Shown here: piece after piece, positions 51,401-63,400 of the stretch
Layout: each line of letters opens with the position of its first letter
How positions within the stretch are numbered: position 1 is the stretch's first letter
DNA from: Nocardia goodfellowii
GTDB taxonomy: Bacteria; Actinomycetota; Actinomycetes; Mycobacteriales; Mycobacteriaceae
Direction of reading: 5' to 3'
DNA: 64,000 nucleotides
Assembly (NCBI RefSeq): GCF_017875645.1
Contig: NZ_JAGGMR010000001.1
Location: 310,001 to 374,000 of the forward strand
Translations under genes and position numbers: made by a program
The notes under the pieces: generated by a model
Told to the model about the DNA's origin: nothing
The model's database searches: none
Seen by the model: the letters and a program-made list of their open reading frames with translations, nothing else

Positions 51401-54400
51401 GCCAGGTGGACCCGTCCGGATTCTTCGGCACCGTCGAGCCCTTGGGGTCGACGTCCCAGGCGCCGTCCTTGCCGCGCACCAAACGCTTGGGGTCGCCGCC
51501 GGAGTACGCGTCCGGGTTCGCGAGCGCCTGCGCCGCGATCTGGGTGATGTAGCTGTCGCCTTCGACTCGATTGCGCTCGAAGTTCGCGTAGTCGACCTCG
51601 GTGCGCTCCCGAATCTCTTGTCGCGCAGCCTCATTGGCTTCCCACCGGGCGTCGAGACCCTCGGGGATCTCGATGCTCTGGCCGGTGTAGGGAATGACGG
51701 CGGAACCGTCCAGGTGTCGCTGTTCGGCATTGTAGGTGGGCCGGGCGACCTCGGGATTGTGCAGCGGCATCGGGTCTGGCTGGGCGTCGTCGAACCAGCC
51801 GTACTTGCGGCGGCCGCGCGCCAGCGGCACCAACTGCAACCATTGACCATTACGGATCGCCGGAATCCACTGCTCCGCTTCGAGAATCGCCGCGGTCAGC
51901 CTCTCGTGGTCGCGGACGAAGTCGGACGACAGCGGTACCTGCACCGACTTGAACTTGGTGGTGCTGGGCAGCCACTTCGTCGCGGTCAGCACGGTCCGGC
52001 CGATCCACGGCCGGTTGTGCACCAGGCTCTTGGTCCACCGGTGGCCCGGAATCCGCTCCAGAATGCCCGTGAACCAGATGCGCAGGTGGAAGAGGTTGAG
52101 CCCGACGTCGGAGGACCACGCGTCCAGCCCCTCGGTGTTGATGTAGACACCGTTGCCCAGCGGCAGGTTGGGCGGGAGCAAGAAGCCCGGGACCTCGTTC
52201 GGACCGAAATCGTGCAGCGGAGCCAGCATCTTGTCGAAGCTCGGCACGATCGAGACCTTGAGCAGGAACGGCGGCTGCGGCTCGGTCCAGCGTTCCTTCT
52301 CCCACTTGCGGGCGTGCTTCTTCGGGTCCCAGGTCGGCTTCTTGGGCGTCAGCTTGTTCGGATCCGGCAGGGCGCCTGCGCGGGCGGTCAACTCCGCTTT
52401 GGTGGAGGGCAGATCGACGGCGCCTTGGTACCGGCCGTCGGCATCGACCGAGATCTGGGCGAACCGCACAGTCAGCGGCTGCTTACTGTCCGCGGCGAAG
52501 CTCAGCAGCGTATCCAGCTCGGTGAACGGCGAGAGCTGCGCCTGCAACGCCTGCCGGTACCCCGCGGTGTCGGTGCCGGTGCCGACCACCATGATCTCGG
52601 CATCGCCGAACAGCGTCGAGGGCCGCGTCGAGGGCCGCACACCCACGCGGTCCGCGATCGGCAGCATTCCGTGAGCATCGAGTGCGTCGAGGGCCGCCTG
52701 GCGCTCCGCCAGCCTGCTCAGCTCCGCCTCGGCGCGCTCCAAGCGAGTCAGGTTGTCGCGCACCAGGTTCAACTCACGCGCACCCGGCTCCAGTTCCCGC
52801 CCGTAGCGCGGATTCACCTGCTGCACATCGGCGATTCCGAAAACCCGGGCGAGCGAATCACGTGCGCGCGTACCCGCCTCGAGGTCCGCCACCAGCGCGT
52901 CGTGCACCTCTTGCAGGTCCCCGGGCGGCAGCTGCTCGATCAGCTTGCTGTGCGCGATCTCCAGCTTGACCAGGGCCTGTTCGGCCTCGGCCAGTTTCAC
53001 CTTGGCGGCGCCCATATCGTTCAGTGCCGAGGCGTGCGAGTCGACCGAGGTGTTCACGACATCACGCAGAGCCGCTGCGAGCTTGTCGACCGTCTGCTGG
53101 CCGCGCTCGATTTGCGCCTCGAGCGTGCGCAGCGTCTCTTGTGCGATCTCGACGCGATCGAGCAGCTGCGCCGCACCGTCGATGTTCTCGACCAGGTCCA
53201 CATAGTCGTGGACCTGCGCGATCTCGGTGTCACCGCCGAGCCGGGCGGCCAGCCGCGCACGCAGGCTGTCGATCTCGGCCTTAATGTCCTGCTGGGCCCG
53301 GTCGATCGCGGCCTGTTGCGCTTGGACCGCGCCGCTGCGCGCCGATTCCGCCGCGGCGAGCGCGTTGTCGGCTTCCTCGATGCGTTGCAGCGCTTCGGTT
53401 TCCAGCCGCAGCGCCTGCTCGGGCAGGCCGTCGGTGCGAGCTTGCTGGGCCTGGGCCTGCAAGCCCGCCGCGGCGGCGCGCGCGTCGGATTCCCGGGTGA
53501 GCGCGTCGGCCATTTCCTGCCGCGCCCGTGCGATCTCGGCGGGCGGGGCGTGGGCGGGCGGTTGCCGATTCGCGGGAACCGGTGAGTTCTGGTCCGGGGT
53601 CTGACCGATGCGCAAGCCCGCGTCGGGCTGGGCGACAGCCTCGCCGACGTTCTCGACCACCTCGCCGTCGTGGAAGACCACGGCATAGGTGGCGGCGTTC
53701 GCGATCCGCGCGCTTCCGGTGAGCGCCGCCAACGTATCCCGCTTGCCGCTGGGCAGGGTGAACTCCGGCTCGCCGTAACTGTTGATGCCCTCGTAGGTGA
53801 CCGGGATGCCGTCGATCATGAAGTTGTTGCCGTGCAACCACTTCAGCGCCCAGGCGTGCGCGCCGATGTTGTTGTGGTCCGGGGTCACCCGTTGGTCCAC
53901 AACCCAGGCGATCGAGCCCTCGGGTGCCCGTTCCATCAGATTCAGCACCAATTCGGCGTGCGCCGTGCTCGGATCGCCGAAGCCTTCCAGTTGCGCGCCG
54001 TGCAGCAGCGGCTGGGTTTGCTCCCAGGTCAAACCCGCCAGGTTGTTCGGATAGATCTCGGGCACAGTGACCACGTCGGGCCGGTCCGCGGTGTGCTGAT
54101 CGGCGGCGATCACGCCCAGCGAATCGGCGACGCAGGTGTTGATCGGGGTCCCCTGCTCGGAGAGCATGTCGCTGGTGAGATGCAGCGCCGGGAAGTCCCG
54201 GCCCAGCAGCGGCAGCAGGAAGCCGCCGACTCGCATCGCGATATTGGCCGCCGAGCTGTGGCCCTTGGTCCGGATCTCGCGCTCTTCGAAGGCCAGTTGC
54301 AACTGCTCGATGGGTGCCACCGCGTCGCCGGACGGCTTGATGCCGACGAAGCCGGGGCAGACACCGTTGCGGGTGTTCTTACGAATCTCCTTGGTGTCAC

Positions 54401-57400
54401 CGGTGATTCCCACCTTGGTGATCTGCTGCGCCGCCGGATCGAATTCGATCGCGAATTCCGGCGGCTTGTTGGGCGCGGTGAACTGGCCCAGGGTGCTGAA
54501 GGTGACACCGGCCATCACGCTGAATTGGCTGGTGAACTCGAACAACGCCTGCTGGACGCTCGCCCAAGACCAGCCCGCGACCTGGTCGCCGCGCTGGGAC
54601 AGGCTGGTGAGGAAACCGCGCAACACCAACGCGATGCTCTCCATGTTGGTGGCGGCGCTGAGCACCGTCTTATCGCCGCGCGCGTTGTAGACACCCTCCG
54701 AGGGGGCGGGGAGATCCAGCGCCAGCCGCATCGCGTCCGGCACACCCTCCAGCAACGGGTCGCGGGCCCGGGACCGCTCGTTCTTGATCTCAGCGAGCCG
54801 GTGCCACTTCGGGTCGTCCATCTGTGGCCAGGTCGCGGTCAGAAGCTCGACCGCCGCCTGCATGAAGGCGTGCATACCGGAATCGCGCGGATAGCCATCA
54901 TGTCCCACCATCACGTATTCGGTGGCGCTCTTCATCGTCGTGGCGTAGTACCCCGGCTCGGTGCCGGAGTAGTCGGCCCGCACGGCCGCGGCGATCCGCT
55001 CCGGATGCGCCATCATCTCCTGCAGTGCGAGCTGAGTCAGCTTGTACTGCAGCACGCCCGAGGCGACCGACCGCTCCAACGACAGCCGCAGGTAGGTGAG
55101 CTCGGGCTCGGGGAACACGTCCTGCATCGTGCGGTCCGGACCGTGCACCTTGTCCGGGACGTTCGCGGCCAAGAACTTCTGACCGATCTCCTCGATCACG
55201 GCGTCGGCCTGGCTCGGATCCGCCAGCACCCGCGACTGGCCCTCGACCATCAGCTCGCGGGTCACCGATACCGCGGTACGCGGCACGTCCACCGACGGGA
55301 TCCAGCCCTCCGGCGCCTCCAGCAGTCCTTCGAGCGTGCCCACTCCGTCTTCGAATTCGTCTTCGTCTGCCTGACGCACCTCCAGTTCGGTGGCGTTGCG
55401 TTCGTACATGCCGTACATCAAGCTGATCTGGCCGCGCACGCGCGCGATGTCATCGGCATAACCCGCGGGCTGGTCCCGCTGCAGCCGGGTGACTTCGGCG
55501 TGCGCGTTGGTGATCATGGCTTCGAGCACCCGCGCGCGTTCCTGGGCGATCTCGACCCGTTGGGCCGCGGTGACGTGCACCAGCGCCGGCGGTCGCCCCG
55601 GACGGAACAGCACCAGCGGCTCACCACCCGCGCTGTGCTGCTCCATCATCCCGACATAGGCGGTCCACTCCTCGTCCGCCATCGGATGCCAGTACGCCAG
55701 CGGCGGATGCTGCACGCCCATAGTCGCGACGATCATCTCGTCGTTGAAGTACAAGTTCTCCGACGGCGACAGGCGCGTGCCGTCGGCGTGCCGGACGTCG
55801 AACAGGTCGTGGTCGCCGGTCACCGGCGCGAAATCACCGGTCTTGTTGCGGCCCTGGACGACTCCGTCGACGACAGCGAACCGGCCCTGCTCGAGGTAGG
55901 TGTCCATCTTCCCGCGCAGCGCCTCGTACTCGCGAACACGCTGGCGGTACCTCGCTTCGAGGCCGGCCCAGGTCAGGTCGGATTCGTCGGTCCGCTGCGG
56001 CATTCGCAGGTCGTGGTGTCCGCCCTCCGGGAACCGGAAGAAGCCGACCAGGCCGATCGAGTCCGCGGGCGCGCCCAGCATCACGTCGTAGCGGTTGATG
56101 GTCTTGGCCTTCATCAGCTCCGGATCGTCGGCCGCGCCCTCGTAGATCCAGGACACCGAATCGGCGTCGGCCGGTCGCACCCAGAGGTGAAAGTCGTTGG
56201 CGTCGACGAAGTTCTGGAGCTGTTCCTGCCGGTCCAGCGGGATGCCGCGTTCGTGTTCGAGTTGCTGTGGCGTGACCGGCGTTTCGTCCGGGTTGCTGCC
56301 GACGTAGGCGTCGTCGTCGAGCAGCGCCGCGTCCACGTCACCGGTGTCCAGCGTGATCGCCTGACCGCCCTGCCAGGTAGCCGCCCACAGCGCGACCGCG
56401 TCGCCGCGGCGGCCACCGGTCAACTCCGACAGCGACATTCGGTTGGCCGGGACGACGGTAGCGCGAATTTCCCAGTGCCCGTTGTTGCCTCGGTCGATCA
56501 CCCGATCGACGCGCACTTCCAGGCCGCGGGCCGCCAGCACCTCGGGCAGCATGCCCTTGGCGGCCCCGAGATCGCCCAGGTACAGCGCGGGTGTGCCCTC
56601 GGGGACAATCAGTTCGACGTGGTAGTACAGCCCGTCCAGTTGCAGCGCGGGACCGATGATGCCCGAGAAGAATCCGGCCAGCGGCTGCTGGGTGCCGACC
56701 ATGGTTTCGGGAGCGACGCCGAAGGGGTTGGTGGCGGCACCGTAGGTCAACATCACCGATTCGGGCATCACGGTGCGCTGGGTCATCTCGTCGAGCATCT
56801 CGATGGCCGTCGAGATCTCCGGTGTCGCTTCCTGCTCTCCGCGCAGCACGGCATCGATGGCGACTTGCGTGGGCCAGCCCAGGGCCTGTGCCGCCGGGTC
56901 GCCGTTGAGCGCGAGCACCAGATTGCGCTCGTCCTCGCTGAGCGAGGCCAGGGTGTCCGACCAGTGCTGGGCGCCGAAGTCCTTGGCCTCGGTGAAGTTC
57001 ATGACGAGTTCGTCGCCGTCGTGCTGGAAGCGCGCGGGTTCGGCCGGCGCGGCCGGCTGCTCGCTGCGGCTCGGCACGAACCATTCCTGGCCGTTCTCGT
57101 CGATCCCGCGCAGCGTGTACCGCTTGCCGTTGACCTTGAAATCGTGTGTGCCATCAGCGTTCTCACCGAGGTAGGTGACGGCGAAAGCGTGCGCGATACC
57201 GCCGTGGCGGTTCGGGTTGCCGCGCTGTTCGACGGCGTAGGCGGACGAACCGGGGCCCGCGTTGATCAAGCCCTGGAGCAGGCGGGCGTGGCCGGTGGCG
57301 TCGTCGTCGAAGGCGAAGCCCTGGATGCGGGCGCCCTGCATCGCCGAGCGCACCTCGACGAACTGCACGCCCGCCAGCGAATCCGGCTCGAGCAGATGCG

Positions 57401-60400
57401 CCCAGGTGACATCGCCCTGATCGGCGCGCAAATGTTCACCCGCCACCTGGACGCAGTTGGCCTCGTGCTCGTCGTAGGTGTAGACCACCTCGCGGGTGAG
57501 GATGCCGCCACCCGCGCGCCGTACGGTGACCTCCAGCACGCGGGAGCCGGGGTCGCCGCTCACCTTCGCCGAGACGTGCACCTTGTGCAGCGCCAGCGTG
57601 TGGTCGCCGCGGTAGGTCCGCGCCGAAAGGCTAACGGCCGCTGCCACTTCGGACTGGATCTGGCCGACCTTGGGGCTGGCCCAGCCCGACAGCAGAGCTG
57701 CGAGGTTGCGGTTGACCGTGTCCATACCCTGCCGGCCCGGATCCAGGCTGAAGCCGAAGCGGCCGGTTTTCGCCGGGTCCGCCGCGGCGATCGCGGGTTC
57801 GTAGGAGTACGGGATGGTGGTCGCCTGACGCCCGGTGAGCCGGGCCCACCGGCTGCGGTGCGCGCGCTCGCCGGTGAGATGCGGGCGGTTGGCGTCCCAG
57901 TTGTAGCCTGCCTTGATGGCCGCGGCGTGCGCGGCGGACCAGGCGGCGTCGGGGTTCACTGCCAGGAAGGTGTGCTCGAACAGGGCCGCTTCGAGCCCGA
58001 TGATGTCCTCGCGCACCGGTTTACCGGCGATGAGACGGTTCCACATCTCGGCTACGTCGGGGATGCGGTTCAGCTCACCGCGCATCAGGTGATCACGCAC
58101 CCGGCGCAGATTTTCCAGGATCTCCTCGCGCGGACGCACGTTGCCCTGTGCGTCGCGCAGCCAGGTCGACCCGTCGAGGTGCTCGGCCAGCGTCTTGCCG
58201 GTGGGGTCGACCGCCCAGGTGCCGTCTTTGCCGCGGACCGGGCGCTTGGGGTCGCCACCGGAGTAGGCGTCCGGGTTCGCGATCGCGTGATCGGCGATCT
58301 GGTGCAGCAGACTGTCGCCGTTGTCGGTGCGATCGAATTCGTAGCTCTCGTACTGGCTTTCGGTCCACTCCTGGTTGCGCCGGCCCTGCTCCGCCTGGGC
58401 GGTCTGGGGTGCGAGCTCTACCTCCGACAGCGGCAGGGTCTGGCTGGAGAAGACCGGAATTTCGGTGCCGTCCACCAGATGCGGCGCGAGCGGGCGAGCC
58501 GAGGGGCGCAGCGGGTCGTCCATCAGCGGCGCGGGCTTGCGCTGCCCGTTGCCGAACCACGCGTAGGTGCGCATGCCGCGCACCAAGGGGACCAGGTGAA
58601 TCCACCGGCCTTTACGTACCGACGGAATCCATTCCGTCACATTGATGATCGCCTTGGCGAGCGCCGGGTGGCGCTGCATGAACTCGGACGACAGCTGGAA
58701 TTGGATCGGCCGGCCGTGCGCGGTATTGGCGGGCAGGCGCAGGAATTCAGCGATCGCCAGCATCGCCTTGCCGAGCGCCGGCCGGTTCTGCACCGCCTGC
58801 ACGGTCCATCGATGGGTCGGAACGCGCGCCCCGACACCGACGATCTCGGTGCGCACCTGGAAGACGCCCTCGCCGAGATCCGACTGGTAGACATCGACTC
58901 CCGGTGGCGTGGTGCGCAGTTCGGGCGAGAACGGCAGGTTCTGCGAGTCGATCAGCTCGGACCGCTGGCCCGGCGCGTAGTCGTGCAGCGGCGCGACCAC
59001 GCCGTCGAAGAAGCCGTCGGAGGAGTACTTGAGCAGGAACGGCGGCTGCTCGTATTCGAACTTGGCCCGCTCGCTCTTACGCCGGTGCTTGCTCGGCGCG
59101 TCCGGACGCCCGGCCGAGGCGGGCTCGTCCCGGGTCGAGGGCTGTGCACCGGTCTCCGGCTGCACCAGCGCGAACTCAACTTCCAGTGGAAGCGTGCCCG
59201 ACGCGGCGAGCTTCAGCGCCATCTCGGCATCGAGATTGCGGGGAAGCACGCGCTGCAGCGCCTGCCGGTAGCCCGCGGTATCGGTATCCGAGCCGACGAC
59301 CACGATCTTGCGGTACGGGAAGACCGGGTTGGGTTCGTCGGCGAGGAGAACGCCCACCCGGTCCGAAACCGGAATCAGGCCAAGGGAATCCATGGCGATC
59401 AGCTGGTAACCGCGGTCCTCCAGCCGGGCCATCCGCTCATCGTCACGGCGTAGCTCGGTGACGGTCTCGCGCAGCGCCGCCACACGCCGGGCACCCTCGG
59501 ACAGCGCGCCGCGGTAGCGCGGATTCAGTTCCTGGGTGTCGATGACGCCGAAGCGGTCGGCGACCCGATCGGTCGCCTGCTGGACCTGGGCGAACTCCTC
59601 GGACAGCCGGGCCTCCAGCTCGGCTATGGCGGCGTGGCGGGCGGTCAGGTCAGCGTGCGACTGTTCCAGGACGTTCAGCTCGAAGGTCGCCACGCTGACG
59701 GCTCGCTCGGCGGTCCGCCGCTGGGCGGCAGTGAGATCCTCGGACGACTCCAGTGCCCGCTGCAATTCGAGCCGGAGTCCGCGCAGTTTGTCCCGGCCGG
59801 TCTCCAGCTGCCGTTCCGCGGCGGCACGCAGATCCTGGGTGTGCTGGCGCGCGACGCGGGCGCGGTCCAGATCCTGGGCGATGGCGTCGCCGCGGTTGAT
59901 CAGGTCGAGGTCGTCTTCGAACCGGTCGGCGGTCTCGGTGTCGCCGAATTCGCGAATCAGGCTGTCCCGCAAGGCCGCACTGTGGTCCGCCACTGCCTGC
60001 TGCGCCGCGTCCACGGTGGCCAGCTGCTGGCCGACGAACGCGCGTCGCAGCGCCTCCACGTGCTCGCGCAACGCCAAGTCTTGCACCGAGTACGCCACGG
60101 CCTGGTCCAGCAGCTGCTGGACCTGATCCGGTTCCATGGCCGCGGTCGGATCCGCGGCTCGGTGCCGCAATTCCGCGATCTCGGCGGCGAGAGCGCGCTG
60201 AGCTTCGTGGGCCTGGCGAATCTCGGCCAAGGCCGGCCGTGGGTCCACCGGCGGAGCGTTCGCCGGGGGCTGATTGTGGGCGCGCCGCGGGGAGTTCCGA
60301 TCCGGAGTTTGGCCGAATCGCACATCGTCGGCGGGTGGTGCGGCGTTCTGGTCGCCGAAGTTCGGCACCACCGCGCCCTTGGCGTAGGCGACCGCCCAGG

Positions 60401-63400
60401 TCGAGCGGGTTTCGGAGCGAGTACCGCCGGTCAACTCCGCCAGCGACACCTGATGGCCGTCCGGAGTGATGAACCATTCGAGCCCGGTCCGCCTGGACTC
60501 CACCTCGTCGTAGGCGACCCGCCGGCCATTCACCTCGTACTGGTTGCCGCCCAAGAATTTCACGACTGAGAGGTGGCCGCCGACATTGTGCTGATCGGCG
60601 GTCCATCGCTGGTCGATCACCAATGCCTGGGATCCGGGCCCCTGCGCGCGCAGTGCCTCGACGAGTCTGGCATGACCACGGGCATCGCTGTTGTCGAAAC
60701 CACCGATCGGAGCTCCGCGCAGGAGCACCCGCAAGTCGCGCCATGCCAGCCCGGAAAGATTGCCCGGAACCGGGACCGGGACGTCGACGACGTCACCTAC
60801 TTCGGCGTAGATCCGGCTCAGCGAGTCCGAGACACAGGTGTTGATCGCGGCCGGACCATTCGAGTCGATCTCGTCGGTGTAGTGATTCACCAGCGCCGCA
60901 AGGGCTTCGATCTCGGAGGCGGTCTGCCGGACGTCGGCGCGCAGCTGTTCGTGCAGCGCGGTCAGCGCGGCGGGGTCGCGCACGAACAGGTCGGCGAACT
61001 TCTCCGCCTTGAACTTGCCGAAGGCCGCCTTGGCCTGCGCGTCGGTCATGCTGTAGATGTCGGCGCCGTGCAGGCGAACCCAATCCTGGTCCGGCACAGG
61101 CTGTCCCGGCACCGCGGCCGCACCGCGCAGTTCGAGGTACACCCGTAACAGATCGACGTCGGCGACCAGGGCGGCCACGTGTGCGGGTGCGTCGGCGTGG
61201 CGGATCGGGGCGATGTCGTCGGCGACACGCGGGTCCCTGGTGAACAGTTCGGGGTCGGCCGCCAGACGTGCGAGCAGCGCGTCGATCTCCTTTGCCTGCT
61301 TGGGCTTTGCCGTCTTCAGCGTTTCGAGGGTGGCTTTGGGATCGGCGCCGAGTTCCTCCCGAGTCACCTGCAACTTGTCCAGCGTGCTGTCGAGCTTGTG
61401 GTAGGCGTCCAGGTCGTGCAGGATCCGCGCGTACTCGGCCAGGGCCTCGATCTGGACGGCACGGACCTGGTTGTCGAAACGCAGCCGATCCAGCGTGGCG
61501 TTGACATGTCCGGGCGTCAGATCGACCCGTCCGACCGGCAGTCTGCCGACCAAATCCGTGATGGCCGACTCGATTTCGTCACGCGACATCCGGTTCAGTT
61601 CGATCGCCGGCCGGCTCGGCTGCGCCGGATCGGTGACGATCTGCCATGGCCCGCCGTCGGTGCGCACCATGGTGACGGTCAGATTCCGGCCGTCGAAGTC
61701 GCCCGAGAAATGCTTCACCTCTGGCGAACCCACGACGGCCGTGGCCACCTTCCAGGTCCCGTCCGGAGCCTCGCGCGGCCACACCAGCCGGTATTCGACC
61801 TCGAGCCGGCCATCGTTGATCAGATCCACCAACCGCGCGTTCGCCGGATCCGCGAGCACTTTCGCCAGCACCGCGTCACGGTCCGGTGAGTTGCCGATCA
61901 GCACCAGCCGCACCGGCGAACCGACCAGGCCGACGCCTGGATGGTTGACCGGGTCGACCAGCTGCCCGCCGTGGGTCTGAATCCATTCGGCGGCGGCGAT
62001 GTCCGCCATCATCTCGGCGTGCGCGCCGAAATCATCCCCGGCGGCGAGGAACAGGTTTGCCTGCTCATCGAAAGCAGTGACCTTCTGTTCCAGGTCGGCA
62101 AGCCGAGTCTGCAACTCCGCCAACGCGTTCGGGTCGGTCGCTTCGACGCCGAGCAGGTGGGCTCGCTGATCGACCTCGGTACGGATGTGGTGACGGCGCA
62201 GCGCTTCCTCATTGAACCTGCGGGCTTGGGGAGTGTCGCGATGCGACAGGTCCCACCACATGCGCCCGCCCTGCATGTTGTTGTTGACCCCGGTCCAGCT
62301 GAGCGTGCCGATACGGCCGCCCAGCTTCGCCGCGACCTCGAGCGCGTACCGCTCCTGCGGACTCGGGCGGTTGATAACGGCCGCCGGGAGCAGATGGGAA
62401 AGATCGACATCCGTGCGGAATGGAATGTCGGCGTTCTCTGCTTCGTAACGGGCCAGCGCGGCGGTGAACTCCTCGGTCGAAACCGCCTGGCGGGCCAGCA
62501 GATACTTGGCTTGATCGACAGCGGCCTGCACCGCCTCCGGTGTCAGTTCCGTCGGCAATTGGATACCCAGCGGGCCCGCCAGCGCCGCCAGCGCTCGCGC
62601 CTGCGCATCCAGCTTCTGAGCGGCCTGCTGGACGTGCGTGCCCCATTCGACCAACTCATCGTGCGCCTGCACGGACGGGTCGTGCTCAGCGTCGGCCGCC
62701 AGATTCGGCTCCAGCGAGACATCGACGACCGGGGTGGGCGGGGCAGGCGGAAGCTGCGGGGTCGCGGGCTTTTTCGCGATGAATCGATCGAGGCCGAGTC
62801 GCTTGAGTTCAGCTTCGGTCTCGCGGCGGGCGTTCGGATCGGCGTCATCGCGGGTGTAGTCGTAGACCTCCCCGGTCCGTGTGACAGGTCCGTGCGATTC
62901 CGCCGAGGTGTGCCGGCTACGCAGGAAATTCCAGATCTTCGGCCAATTGCGCTTGAGGTTGACCAACTCGCGCAGGGTCAGAGCCGGGTTGGCCTCGAAG
63001 TTCGTCAAGAAGTCGCTGTCGACCACGTGTCCGACGCCCTGCACCGCGGCCGACTGGCCTTCCGGAACCAGTTCCGACGGCGGATGCACCGGGTTGGTCA
63101 CATCTCGCTGCATCAGGCGATTCCACGTGCGCCGCAACCAGTTCGGCTTCTTCCCCGCAGCCTTGGCGACTTCCGCCGAGGGCACCTCCGGGGCGGCCAG
63201 ACGTTCAGCCGGTTCGACGCGCCAGCCGCCGGATCCGTCCGGAGTCAGCCGGACCGGGACGCGGTCGCCGCCGACCTCCAGGTCGATCCGCACCGGGTCG
63301 CCCGGCATGCTGCCCGTCTGCATGACCTGGGTGACATCGGCGAAGTCCGCGACCGCTTGTGCACGCGCCAGCGTTTCGGCGCGTAGCGGGGCCAGGGTGG

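Noticed and set aside
46920..59453. Very long plus-strand frames (2,221 and 1,927 codons) opposite the giant gene
   Set aside because: Same antisense artefact: Arg/His/Gln-rich composition without domains, while the minus strand carries recognisable modules throughout.
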